Shown: in pieces, positions 18,261-26,198 of the stretch
How the letters are laid out: each line of letters starts with the position of its first letter
Numbering within the stretch: the stretch's first letter is position 1
Assembly: GCA_029880855.1 (NCBI GenBank)
Contig: JAOUNS010000001.1
Coordinates: 124,001-188,000 of the forward strand
Source of the DNA: Gammaproteobacteria bacterium
Lineage (GTDB): Bacteria; Pseudomonadota; Gammaproteobacteria; UBA6429; Thiohalophilaceae
Reading direction: 5' to 3'
Length of the DNA: 64,000 nt
The notes under the pieces: model-generated
What the model was told of the DNA's origin: nothing
The model's database searches: none
What the model saw: the letters and a program-made list of their open reading frames with translations, nothing else
Program-made: the position numbers and the translations under genes

Positions 18261-18492
18261 ATTCCGCCCGCCGCTGCGCGGCTGAGGCGGGTGACTTTTC
18301 TTTGCGTGCCCAAAGAAAAGTCACCAAAAGAAAGGGCATCCCTGATGATGCAAACGCAGATTGAGATTTGATTTCATCCTGCCATTGGCAGAAGGGCCTT
18401 CCCTGGCCCTCTGCCACTGTGCGGCATCCATGCCGCTCACTCATCGATATATAAATCAAATCCCAACTGCGCATCATCAAGGGCGAGATCCA
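18261..18492. repeat. Dispersed intergenic repeat, copy 1
   Basis: This block starts ATTCCGCCCGCCGCTGCGCG and contains the inverted pair TGACTTTTCTTTG and CAAAGAAAAGTCA, followed by a second hairpin AGAAGGGCC-TTCC-CTGGCCCTCT. A diverged copy lies at 62863-63098. The TACTTTCT/AGAAAGTA-type hairpin with CCGCGCAG arms occurs in many proteobacterial genomes as a non-coding repeat. Open frames across it are spurious. Confidence 0.8.
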
Positions 18493-18782
18493 CAAAGCAG
18501 GTTATGAGTAACCAACCCTATCTGGTTCGGTTTTTATTTTCCTGAGTATCACCACGACTACTATTTTTGACAGGTTGTGGTTAAAAACCAGTCAATGTTT
18601 CAAATTCAGTCCTTTTCCAAGCAAAGGTGAGAAGGTGTGGGGTGTAAACAGGGCGGCACGGCTCAAAGCTGTTTTATGGTTTTGTGATTTGTTGGGATGG
18701 AGATCCAGTCAACGTATTTACAAAACCATCCCTTGAAAAAATATCAGCATTTTCTAATGTGCTTCAAGCGTGGTTTACATTT
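18493..18782. other. Gene-free AT-rich stretch
   Basis: I see no coding frame, RNA gene or repeat in this stretch between the dispersed repeat and the hairpins before the protease gene. Base composition changes here from the GC-rich core to AT-rich accessory DNA. Confidence 0.5.
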
Positions 18783-18898
18783 CCCATTAGGCTCCCTAAT
18801 ATGGGATTAAGTATTTGAAAGTAAAGACACCAAATTTGCCAGGTAGCCTAAATGTTCCTTTAGAAAAGAACTTTTAGGCTACCTAATATAAGTTAGCT
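18783..18898. repeat. Paired hairpins with shared TTAGGCT-CCTAATAT motif before the protease gene
   Basis: Positions 18841-18884 form a long hairpin with two arms of 21 bases (19 pair) and a two-base loop. A shorter imperfect hairpin lies at 18783-18805. The sequence TTAGGCTNCCTAATAT occurs in both (about 18787-18802 and 18875-18890). GTTAGCT at 18892-18898 resembles the R' box (GTTRRRY) of integron attC sites, but no matching left half was found. It could be a degenerate recombination site or an operator. Confidence 0.5.
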
Positions 18899-18910
18899 GC
18901 ATGGGGATAT

Positions 18911-19714
18911 ATGGGATTCTACATAAGTAGGGAAAAGATACTCGAAATGGGGTATCAACTTAAAAATGTTGTTGATCCTATATTAACAACTGTTTTTGGT
19001 GTTGATAAGCCAAAACATGGCAAATCATCTCAACCACATTACGACTATCGAGGAACTGCAAGTTATTTCATATATAAGGAGTTCCCATTCATGGTAACAG
19101 CTAAGCATGTTTTGGAAAGGAAGCCTCAACCCGGTTATTTGTTTCATGGCAAAGGAGTTGACGCAGTATTTCCTCTACGGTCAGGTTGGTTTGCATCCGG
19201 TGATGAAGAATTAGACATTGCGGTTATGGGGTGTTTTCAAAATGCATTAGATGAAAAGAGTATAATTCCATTTTCCTACACTCATTTTCTTGCACCGTCA
19301 TTTGACCATGAAAATGCACTTTATTACTGCAATGGTTATCCAGGGCAAAATGCCATGTATATGCCATTTTTGGGCGAGTTTGGCATAAGCGGTAACCCAT
19401 TTATTGCTAAAGCAGCCCGATTACCTGATGGGTTTAATTCAGAAAAGTGTTTTGCTGTTGAGTATTCTTCTGAAATAGAGCCTAAAGGAATGAGTGGGGC
19501 TCCAATATGGAATATGCGTCTTCATTGCTTGAATTCACCTGAAACGTGGTCTCCTGAAATTGCCTCTTTGGCCGGAATCATCCATAGGTGGTGTCCGGAG
19601 GAGAAAGTTATTATTGCGACGAGAACTGAGTTCCTTCGGGATTTTATTCCAGACGCTATTGAGCATTTAAAAAATAAATACCGATGGAAAGATGGTAATG
19701 ATGTTTATTCATAA
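18911..19714 (+). CDS. Stand-alone trypsin-like serine protease
   Basis: A 267-residue protein with the chymotrypsin-fold triad readable in order: His66 in FMVTAKHVLE, Asp102 in DEELDIAVMG, and Ser195 in PKGMSGAPIW. The glycine loop GMSGAP forms the oxyanion hole. It has no signal peptide or PDZ domain, so it is probably cytoplasmic, unlike HtrA proteins. Such stand-alone proteases occur in accessory and defence islands, often with a partner; none is obvious here. It is AT-rich compared with the core genes. The attC-like site after its stop suggests that it arrived as an integron cassette. Confidence 0.75.
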   Translation: MGFYISREKILEMGYQLKNVVDPILTTVFGVDKPKHGKSSQPHYDYRGTASYFIYKEFPFMVTAKHVLERKPQPGYLFHGKGVDAVFPLRSGWFASGDEELDIAVMGCFQNALDEKSIIPFSYTHFLAPSFDHENALYYCNGYPGQNAMYMPFLGEFGISGNPFIAKAARLPDGFNSEKCFAVEYSSEIEPKGMSGAPIWNMRLHCLNSPETWSPEIASLAGIIHRWCPEEKVIIATRTEFLRDFIPDAIEHLKNKYRWKDGNDVYS

Positions 19715-19732
19715 TTCAGTTCTTTACTCGAC

Positions 19733-19789
19733 AGCTAACAATCCGCCCCAGCCGACGCAAAAATCGCGCGGCTGAGCTTGTCGTTATAC
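19733..19789 (+). other. Integron attC-like recombination site
   Basis: A site of about 57 bases begins AGCTAAC (R'') and ends GTTATAC (R'). Between them lies a stem CAGCCG/CGGCTG extended by CGC/GCG, with A755 of 19755 left unpaired and a seven-base loop. Layout, length and unpaired bases match the folded attC sites of class 1-type cassettes, and ACAA/TTGT pair next to the ends. The R' box departs from GTTRRRY at one position. The next start codon lies 7 bases after the box, as is common in cassettes. No integrase gene lies in this window. Confidence 0.65.
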
Positions 19790-19795
19790 GCAACT

Positions 19796-20161
19796 ATGAA
19801 AATTGACAACGCAAAACAGAGACTGGGTTACACAGATGAGTGGTTACAATTTGGCATCGTAACCAATGAGTACGTATTGGATCAATTCGAGGAAATAGAG
19901 ACTTCCGAGGATAAGAACGCGGAGCACTATAGAGCTTGGGCATTCGGTCAATATTTGGAAAGAAAAGGAAATCTAACTGATCTTGAAGTTGAGAACATTT
20001 TCAAGCTAAGGGATAAAGGACCGGATAATTGTGACCTAACTGAAAGCCGATTACATAACCTATTGTTCAGTAACATTTTAACGTACGAGCAATTAGTTCA
20101 GCTACCCTTAGATGTTTGGGGTCAGAGTAAAAACTACCAGTTAATGAACAATGATCTATAG
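19796..20161 (+). CDS. Cassette-type hypothetical protein with hairpin-derived C-terminus
   Basis: A 121-residue acidic, soluble protein that I do not recognise. I chose the ATG at 19796 (MKIDNAKQRLGY), directly after the attC-like site; an earlier one at 19778 falls inside that site. The last 17 residues (from LDVWGQSKNYQ) are encoded by the left arm and loop of a palindromic element inserted at 20111-20185, so the natural C-terminus was probably lost and replaced. The protein up to about residue 104 may be the original part. Function is unknown; it may be a fragment. Confidence 0.5.
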   Translation: MKIDNAKQRLGYTDEWLQFGIVTNEYVLDQFEEIETSEDKNAEHYRAWAFGQYLERKGNLTDLEVENIFKLRDKGPDNCDLTESRLHNLLFSNILTYEQLVQLPLDVWGQSKNYQLMNNDL

Positions 20162-20185
20162 TTTTTACTCTGACCCCCAAACATC
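20111..20185. mobile_element. Palindromic REP-like element 1 (GGGGTCAGAG type)
   Basis: Arms at 20111-20136 and 20159-20185 are complementary over 26 bases apart from one extra G. The core is GGGGTCAGAGTAAAAACTA. Its form resembles the palindromes moved by REP-associated tyrosine (Y1) transposases; no such transposase is in the window. The left arm supplies the end of the preceding reading frame. Confidence 0.6.
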
Positions 20186-20203
20186 GCATTTATTCAGCTC
20201 AGC

Positions 20204-20210
20204 GTTAGGT
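20204..20210 (+). other. attC R'-like box before the nuclease-like gene
   Basis: GTTAGGT matches the GTTRRRY core of attC right ends and is preceded by TTCAGCTCAGC, much like the right half of known attC sites. The left half is missing, perhaps destroyed by the palindromic element just upstream. The next ATG follows 11 bases after the box. Confidence 0.4.
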
Positions 20211-20220
20211 TTCTTAAAAA

Positions 20221-20997
20221 ATGACAAATATGGATGAAATCAAAAAAATAATTGAAACCAGCGGAAATAACTTCCACTGCAAAGTATTAAATCATCTGAA
20301 GAGTCTTGGATGGCATGTACTCGTTAGCCCATATTACACTGACAACATATCCGACAAACCGCGTGAAATTGATCTTATCGCCGAAAAAGCATTCGAATAT
20401 GGTGACAGCTATAGCGGACATAAAGGAACAGTAAATGCAAAGCTTTTTATAGAATGCAAATTCATACCACAAAAGAATGTATTTTGGTTTCACGATAAAG
20501 ATATGCAAAAAGCATCAGAGCTGGTAGTTAAAAATACACCGCTAAGAGACAATAATATTTATAAAGACAAACATCATTATCTTTCTAGTAGCAACAGAGT
20601 AGCAAAATTATTCGCCAGTGAATCCAAACGAGCTGCAGAAAACGAAATAATCTACAAAGCATTGAATCAAAGCTTAAATGCTATGGTATATAACAGATGG
20701 GATCATACAATCCTCCCCACAAAAAAAGGAAAACCACACAGAAACATTACAAGCATTGAATACCCAGTTATTGTATGCAATAGCTTTAATGACTTTTATA
20801 GTGTAGACATTGACTCAGATAGGGAGCCAGAAGTAATTAATGATAATTTTCTTCTGGAGGTTAATTATGCATATATTGATACAAACAAGAGTCACAGAAA
20901 TAGATACTTTTTAATTGACATTGTTTCTTTTAATAAATTAACTTCGTTTTTAAAAGTTATAGAATCCGACATTAATGCAATTAAAAATATCCTGTAA
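20221..20997 (+). CDS. PD-(D/E)XK nuclease-like protein
   Basis: A 258-residue AT-rich protein. Residues 18-80 show the start of a restriction-endonuclease fold: a helix (HCKVLNHLKSLGWHV), then REIDLIAE with Asp51 and AKLFIECKF with Glu78 and Lys80. This makes the D-(x26)-ExK triad of the PD-(D/E)XK superfamily. The C-terminal half has no domain I recognise. Cleavage of DNA or RNA is inferred from the fold only. There is no methyltransferase or other restriction partner next to it. Its place just after an attC-like right end suggests cassette origin; a defence role is possible. Confidence 0.6.
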   Translation: MTNMDEIKKIIETSGNNFHCKVLNHLKSLGWHVLVSPYYTDNISDKPREIDLIAEKAFEYGDSYSGHKGTVNAKLFIECKFIPQKNVFWFHDKDMQKASELVVKNTPLRDNNIYKDKHHYLSSSNRVAKLFASESKRAAENEIIYKALNQSLNAMVYNRWDHTILPTKKGKPHRNITSIEYPVIVCNSFNDFYSVDIDSDREPEVINDNFLLEVNYAYIDTNKSHRNRYFLIDIVSFNKLTSFLKVIESDINAIKNIL

Positions 20998-21019
20998 ATG
21001 GGTAATCAGGGGACTCGTA

Positions 21020-21090
21020 AAAGGGGACGGAGGGATTAAATTTTGTGCAATATGGCAAGGTGATTAAGAAATAATCCCTCCGTCCCCTTT
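21020..21090. mobile_element. Palindromic REP-like element 2 (GGGGACGGAG type)
   Basis: A perfect 19-base inverted repeat AAAGGGGACGGAGGGATTA (21020-21038) pairs with 21072-21090 across a 33-base loop. It sits 23 bp after the nuclease-like gene and 20 bp before the next one. Its GGGGAC core resembles the other three elements of this kind in the window. Confidence 0.6.
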
Positions 21091-21109
21091 ATTCTTTAAG
21101 TGAATATGT

Positions 21110-21418
21110 ATGAAAGTTGTCGATTCTGATAATTGGTCCTGGTTTCTATTTGAGCATGAGGGTTATCTATACCTGGACGCAAACTGCAATATAAGCGCGC
21201 TTGGTTACACCTACATGATTAAATTAAATGAAGAGGAATTGGAAGCATACAGAAATAGTGGTCGCGAGTACCTCGATAAGTTGGCGCATGATATTCATCA
21301 TTCTGTCCCTATAGCCAAAGACACTAATTCCATTTATAAAGATCGCGATGTTTCCAATGAGTTATCAAAGCCGGCAACAGAGGCCGTTCATGTCTGGCGA
21401 AATAATAGTGATGGATAA
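21110..21418 (+). CDS. Hypothetical protein
   Basis: A 102-residue acidic soluble protein with two tryptophans near the start (DNWSWFLFEHEGYLYLDANC) and no signal peptide. I do not recognise a family. Cassette-borne proteins of about 100 residues with this SWFLxxx-YLDxxC-type start are common in metagenomic integrons, so a cassette origin is a possibility. It follows palindromic element 2 and precedes a small membrane protein gene that overlaps its end. Confidence 0.6.
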   Translation: MKVVDSDNWSWFLFEHEGYLYLDANCNISALGYTYMIKLNEEELEAYRNSGREYLDKLAHDIHHSVPIAKDTNSIYKDRDVSNELSKPATEAVHVWRNNSDG

Positions 21419-21481
21419 TAAACACTTAACAAGTCATCTAACCAGATCATACCTCCGCGGTGCATTTTTGTCGGTTTACCT

Positions 21482-21796
21482 GTGTTTATTCTTTCATGGA
21501 TAGATATGGGCCATACCCTGCGCGAAACAGAAAATTCATCCATGACTGTCAGGACGCTGGGGATCATATTTGGTGTTCCCCAGGCCCTTTTCGGACTTGT
21601 ATCGTTTTCTACAGGACTGTCTATAATTATCTGGGTCCTGTACAACACATTTATTAAAACCACGCCGCAATACAGTGGAGGCATTCTTGAATTCGGGATT
21701 ACACCCGGCCTGCTGCTGATGGGGATATATTGGTTAAGACATGCGTTTGATCGCGAGAAGCTGGAAGACAATAATGAAGGCAACGAGCAGGAGTAG
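21482..21796 (+). CDS. Small membrane protein, start uncertain
   Basis: A protein of about 104 residues with two membrane segments (about residues 27-58 and 72-88) and a charged tail. The only long frame begins with GTG at 21482. An ATG at 21411 in another frame opens a 30-codon reading (MDNKHLTSHL...) that ends just where this frame takes over, so a frameshift or sequencing error near 21480-21500 may have split one longer gene. No known family was recognised. Confidence 0.5.
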   Translation: MFILSWIDMGHTLRETENSSMTVRTLGIIFGVPQALFGLVSFSTGLSIIIWVLYNTFIKTTPQYSGGILEFGITPGLLLMGIYWLRHAFDREKLEDNNEGNEQE

Positions 21797-21892
21797 CAGA
21801 CAACTCCAAACCATGGCTTACCAATAGTGGATTACTCTGCATTTCAGGTTTAAACAAAAAAAGTTACTTGCCTGCGCAAAAGGGAATTAAGA

Positions 21893-22402
21893 GTGAACGA
21901 TGAGAAGACTGGATTAATATTTGACATCAACCATATTTCAGCTTTACCTGCCTCCGACGATGAAATTACAGAACTGCTTCGACATGTTTATGTGGATGGC
22001 GGATTTACCTCGTCAGAGGTTGCCGAAAAAATATTTGCGCCTGCGGCTGTCAGAAACCGAGGCTTTTTACTAACGGCCAGGGTTTCCGGTGCCAACGAGT
22101 TCGCGGGGATGATCATTGTCGTTCCCCCAACATCGAAAGCCATCGCCAGAGCAAAGGCCAATGAGTGTGAAATTCATCTGTTGGGCGTTAAACCGGAATT
22201 CAGGGGACAAGGTCTGGGCCGAGACCTGGTTGCAAAGGCAATAAACCATGCCGAAACCAACCAGTGGTCTAAAATCATTCTCTGGACACAAAAATCCATG
22301 TTGGCGGCGCAAACTTTATACGCCTCTTTTCACTTTCAACAAACCAATGAAATGTCGAAAAACGGTATCGAATTTCTGGTTTATGAAAAAACTCTCAGCT
22401 GA
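21893..22402 (+). CDS. GNAT-family N-acetyltransferase
   Basis: A 169-residue acetyltransferase starting with GTG. The acetyl-CoA loop KPEFRGQGLGRDLV lies near residue 100, and the C-terminal half shows the usual alternation up to LYASFHFQQ. The acceptor is unknown; proteins with this layout acetylate small amines, toxins or amino acids. It stands alone among membrane and hypothetical genes of the accessory region, and its base composition is closer to the core than that of the cassette-like genes upstream. Confidence 0.85.
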   Translation: MNDEKTGLIFDINHISALPASDDEITELLRHVYVDGGFTSSEVAEKIFAPAAVRNRGFLLTARVSGANEFAGMIIVVPPTSKAIARAKANECEIHLLGVKPEFRGQGLGRDLVAKAINHAETNQWSKIILWTQKSMLAAQTLYASFHFQQTNEMSKNGIEFLVYEKTLS

Positions 22403-22454
22403 CATACACTACATTTAAATACTTCTCCATTAGATGACAGGTAGATTAGTCTCT

Positions 22455-23234
22455 ATGAAAACAGTTCTGCGGATAATCGGGTTAATTGGTGTTCTTGTCT
22501 TTGGAACAGCATTTGTTTTTACTTATGCGCTCCCCGCCGGCATTGAAAAGGCAGCCACCGGATTTATCAAGGAAAGAATCGAAGCAGAAACCGGTAACAA
22601 AATTGACAGTCTTTCCAATGCGGTATCCGGGTCGGCCCTGGGAAAACTCTCCCAGAAAATGCTGCAGATGCACGAACAGGACATTGCCGAGCTTAAGGCA
22701 AAACTGAAGGCAAAGGCATATGAACAAACAGCTGCCGTGATTGCGGAAATGCAGAATTTGAGTTGTGAATGCCGTATAAAGTATGCACAGCGCATGAAAG
22801 AAGAGATGGAACTGCGATTGTCTAATCTTGAAACCATGCAACAGAGGATCATGGATTTTATGAAGTCAAAATACATGGAGATTGTTGCCAAATTGAACCT
22901 GGAATTGAGAATTTTTACCGGCACCAATCTGGCCATGTTTACCCTCTTGTTACTGGCATCGTTCATGAAACCGGGTGCCGTCATACAACTATTCGTACCC
23001 GGTTTATTACTGGCAACCTCGACAATAATTTGCACCTATTTCTACCTGTTCAAACAAAACTGGTTTTTTAGCATCATCTATAGTGATTATCTCGGCTTTT
23101 GGTATTTGGCCTATGTCGGCGGTCTGTTTCTCTGGTTCTGTGATATTATTTTTAACAAGGCACGGGTAACGACGGAATTCATCAATGGCGTACTGAATGC
23201 CATCGGTTCTGCATTACAGGCTTCACCATGCTGA
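22455..23234 (+). CDS. Four-segment membrane protein with coiled helical region
   Basis: A protein of about 259 residues that I cannot place in a family. An N-terminal membrane segment (MKTVLRIIGLIGVLVFGT on) is followed by about 120 residues of charged helix, likely a coiled coil (EQDIAELKAKLKAKAYEQTA), with an isolated CEC pair. Three more membrane segments fill the C-terminal third. An upstream in-frame ATG at 22434 adds seven residues; I favour 22455 because of the signal-like start. The layout suggests a membrane-anchored scaffold or sensor, but this is a guess. Confidence 0.6.
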   Translation: MKTVLRIIGLIGVLVFGTAFVFTYALPAGIEKAATGFIKERIEAETGNKIDSLSNAVSGSALGKLSQKMLQMHEQDIAELKAKLKAKAYEQTAAVIAEMQNLSCECRIKYAQRMKEEMELRLSNLETMQQRIMDFMKSKYMEIVAKLNLELRIFTGTNLAMFTLLLLASFMKPGAVIQLFVPGLLLATSTIICTYFYLFKQNWFFSIIYSDYLGFWYLAYVGGLFLWFCDIIFNKARVTTEFINGVLNAIGSALQASPC

Positions 23235-23340
23235 CAGGAACAATTGACCATACCATGCGCCGGCAACTGATCATACCAACTTATAAAGCCGGCCGGATTT
23301 GGTTTACATTTCATTAAACATACCCAACAAGAGGAAAGTT

Positions 23341-23715
23341 ATGCGAATCGGAATTTTATTTGCGTTGCTGCTGACAGCCACGACAGTCTCCGCCGGCCAA
23401 CCTGTACCGGTCATTGTCGGTGGAGATGAAAACATGGATGCCTGCCCGTCACTGGCCCGGCCCAATGCCTTGCCGGCGGATCAATTGACGGTGCATGCCG
23501 GTCCGTCAGCCTCGCAGCCGGTGATCGATACCTTAAAAATGGGTGCCGATATTTGGGTTTGCCGGGGTGAGGCCGGCTGGATTGGTGTGGTCTATCCGGA
23601 CAAACCCAATCAGGACTGCGGTATTCACAGCCCCATCGAGAAAGAAACGGCATATCCCGGTCCCTGTAAATCCGGTTGGGTGCGTGAAACGGCGCTGGAG
23701 ATCGTGGCGGGTTGA
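23341..23715 (+). CDS. Secreted SH3-like domain protein
   Basis: A 124-residue exported protein with a signal peptide (MRIGILFALLLTATTVSAG). The mature part shows a bacterial SH3 pattern: DQLTVHAGPSASQPVIDTLK, then WVCRGEAGWIGVVY, with four cysteines that could form two disulfides. SH3-like domains of this kind bind peptidoglycan or metals. An AGAGGAAAG ribosome site supports the ATG at 23341 over the longer frame. It is convergent with the next gene. Confidence 0.72.
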   Translation: MRIGILFALLLTATTVSAGQPVPVIVGGDENMDACPSLARPNALPADQLTVHAGPSASQPVIDTLKMGADIWVCRGEAGWIGVVYPDKPNQDCGIHSPIEKETAYPGPCKSGWVRETALEIVAG

Positions 23716-23758
23716 TCTCTCCTGCACCAAAAGCCGGGGTGTTGCTGGATGACGGACT

Positions 23759-24403
23759 TCAGGACTTTAACTGGCGAATGTCCTTTGCCACCACCTTGAG
23801 CTTGCGCACTTTGTCCAGTTTGTCATGCCAGTAGGCGCTGCCGGCCGCGGCGGCGAATCCGCCCACCAGAATATTCACCCAGGGCGCCTGCACCTTCATT
23901 AATGTGCCCAGATATTGTTTGGCATCCGGACTTTGCGCCAGGATGTCAAACACATAAAACTCGGTTTTCCATACCAGTACCATACCGATCAGGGCAGTGA
24001 TAACACGCAGGATATAGATCCGGTGACGTTCCGATATGTCTATGCGCTCTTTGACAGAAACAGCGATTTTGTTCAGGCGCAGGGCGATTTCTTCGCTGGT
24101 TTTGCCGGTAGCCGCCAGATCCCTGCCCAATTGATCCAACTGGGTTAGCTTCTCGCCGCCCTCTTTTTCGACCTGCCGGGCGGCCGTCTCCACCGCCTGG
24201 ATTTTTGCCGCCAGAAGAGTATTACCATCCGTAAATTCACCAGCCATGCTCAAAGCCTCTTCCAGCGATACCTTGCCCTTGGCCCAGGTAAAGCCACACC
24301 ATTCGAGGATGCCGCGGAATGTTTCCAGGATAACTTCGACTGCTGTGGCTAAAACCAGAAACACGAAAAACATTACGCCAACAAGTGCAACCAGGGATTC
24401 CAT
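23759..24403 (-). CDS. Hypothetical membrane protein
   Basis: A 214-residue protein with one N-terminal membrane segment (about 4-26), a helical cytoplasmic or periplasmic middle (about 55-115, EGGEKLTQLDQLGRDL) and two C-terminal membrane segments (about 130-148 and 170-188). No known domain recognised. It is transcribed in the same direction as the chemosensory operon, but about 150 bp after it. Confidence 0.65.
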   Translation of the reverse strand: MESLVALVGVMFFVFLVLATAVEVILETFRGILEWCGFTWAKGKVSLEEALSMAGEFTDGNTLLAAKIQAVETAARQVEKEGGEKLTQLDQLGRDLAATGKTSEEIALRLNKIAVSVKERIDISERHRIYILRVITALIGMVLVWKTEFYVFDILAQSPDAKQYLGTLMKVQAPWVNILVGGFAAAAGSAYWHDKLDKVRKLKVVAKDIRQLKS

Positions 24404-24555
24404 CTCGTCCTCCTGTGGATTGATCTACTGTTTGGAGTTTTATTGCTGGAAAAACATGCTGTCCATGATTAAAGCATAGACGTTTTAGGCAGAAAATTGA
24501 CTATTATTGTCCTGCTTTCACTGCCCGGCTTGCTTCATGCAGTAAAGAGAACCGG

Positions 24556-25053
24556 TTACAAGAGCAGGCGCTTTTCCAGGGCATCAATATCCGGGATGGA
24601 AGCCGGTTCGCCGTTCACCAGCACATAGGCCTTGATGAAGCGGCTTTGCTCTGTCTCCGGGGTATTGGGGATGATGTTTTTTTCCTGTACGACCTGCAGG
24701 TGGGGAATACCCTGGGTCACGATGCCGATGTAGGGCAGTTTGGAATTGCCGTTGAGGGTGTTCAGGATGGCGATACGACTGCCCTTGCGCATTCCGGTCT
24801 TGTTGTCTGTCCCGCTCACCAGCTCAAAAGAAACCACCGGTACGCGATAGTCACGCCAGCTGATCCGGCCCAGTAACCAGTCGACGGCATCGCTGCCTTT
24901 TTCCGGTTCCTGATAGGCAATCACCTCGGCAATCGACGCATTGGGTAACAGCAGGATCTCACTGCTCATGGGGATCATCAGACAGTGAATGGCGCTGACC
25001 TGACCGGCAGGCAGGGCGCCCTTGCTCTTGTCCATGTACTTGATATCCGCCAT
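24556..25053 (-). CDS. chpC: Chemosensory CheW-like protein ChpC
   Basis: A 165-residue CheW-like adaptor and the last gene of the Pil-Chp operon. Its start overlaps the chpB stop by one base. The CheW fold is readable (IHCLMIPMSSEILLLPNASIAEVIA, WRDYRVPVVSFE). In Pseudomonas, ChpC couples signal input to the ChpA kinase alongside PilI, but it is dispensable for twitching in some settings. The order and length match that genus. Confidence 0.85.
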   Translation of the reverse strand: MADIKYMDKSKGALPAGQVSAIHCLMIPMSSEILLLPNASIAEVIAYQEPEKGSDAVDWLLGRISWRDYRVPVVSFELVSGTDNKTGMRKGSRIAILNTLNGNSKLPYIGIVTQGIPHLQVVQEKNIIPNTPETEQSRFIKAYVLVNGEPASIPDIDALEKRLLL

Positions 25054-26072
25054 CAGATTTCCGCAACGCTGCTGTTATTAATATGCTCGATCAGGTGTTG
25101 GGCCAGGATCTCGGGCGGCGCCGAGTAGGAGACCACCCCTGTAGCCCGTACATTATCAGGCATACTGCTGATGACGCAACTCTGTGCATCCTGCGCCCAG
25201 ACCTTGCCGCCGAACTGGTGCATGACCTGAACGCCCTGTTTGCCGTCATCGCACATACCACTGAGGATAATGGCCCCTGAACGTGCCTTGTAGTGACGGG
25301 CGATATCACTCACCACAACATTGATGCTGGGGGTGTAGGGACTCTGGTAGTCCAGTTCCTGCAAGCGAATGGCGCCAATGGGATTGATCACCAGCCGTTT
25401 GGTGACCGGCGCCACGATGACTTCGCCATGGCGCAAGACATGGCCATCCTGTGCTGACATGACGGCAAACTCTGTGGCCTGATTCAATTGTTCCGCCAGC
25501 AGGGTGACGAAGTTGGCCCCCAGGTGCTGGGCGAGGATAAAGGCCACCGGCAAGTCTTCGGGGAGTCGGCGCAGAAAGCGCTTCACCGCTTCCGGCCCGC
25601 CCAGTGATGAGCCAATCACCCAGACATTGCGCGCCAGATCACCCGCCGTTCGGTTGAAGAGGGATTCGGGAACCTCGGCCACCAGACTTTCATAACTGCG
25701 ATCGAACTGGGTCTTGTCGGTAATACCACGACCGGTCAGAGCGGCAATCTTGCGCATCAACTTGCCATACCATTGCGCCAGGTGGGCCGGTTCATTCAGG
25801 GTAAGGGCGGTGACATCGTTAAACAGGATGGGAATATCCACGGTTTCCAGTAACTCGTCGACAAATTGGCCGGTGTCTTCCTCGTCATGCATATCCAGTA
25901 ACATGACATCGACTTTGAGGCGGCGCAATTTGTTGATGAATTCCCGACTGAGACTGTCATTGATGATCACGCTCAGACCGTTGGCTTCCATGGCGAGGCG
26001 TAAATAGGCGCGCTGGGAATGCTTGCTGGAGGCAATAGCAATGTTGATGTTGTTGAATTCCTTTTTACGCAT
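25053..26072 (-). CDS. chpB: Chemosensory methylesterase ChpB (CheB-like)
   Basis: A 339-residue protein. The N-terminal 130 residues resemble a receiver but are weak. The C-terminal CheB methylesterase domain has the full triad: Ser in GSSLGGPEAV, His in AQHLGANF and Asp in GMCDDGKQG. It removes methyl groups that PilK adds to the sensor PilJ, setting adaptation of the Pil-Chp system. A 126-bp gap separates it from chpA. Confidence 0.9.
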   Translation of the reverse strand: MRKKEFNNINIAIASSKHSQRAYLRLAMEANGLSVIINDSLSREFINKLRRLKVDVMLLDMHDEEDTGQFVDELLETVDIPILFNDVTALTLNEPAHLAQWYGKLMRKIAALTGRGITDKTQFDRSYESLVAEVPESLFNRTAGDLARNVWVIGSSLGGPEAVKRFLRRLPEDLPVAFILAQHLGANFVTLLAEQLNQATEFAVMSAQDGHVLRHGEVIVAPVTKRLVINPIGAIRLQELDYQSPYTPSINVVVSDIARHYKARSGAIILSGMCDDGKQGVQVMHQFGGKVWAQDAQSCVISSMPDNVRATGVVSYSAPPEILAQHLIEHINNSSVAEI

Positions 26073-26198
26073 TCCAGACTACACCTTGACAGAGTATCAA
26101 TTCATCCGGCGATCGGTACCGACGGGTAACCGGTACTGTGCAGTCTACTGCGAGCGGGGATGGATTGATCACACACGGATCACAAAACAACTTACCGT

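Noticed and set aside
18253-18495. Small frames inside the dispersed repeat
   Set aside because: They arise from the hairpin sequence that recurs at 62863; coding is unlikely.
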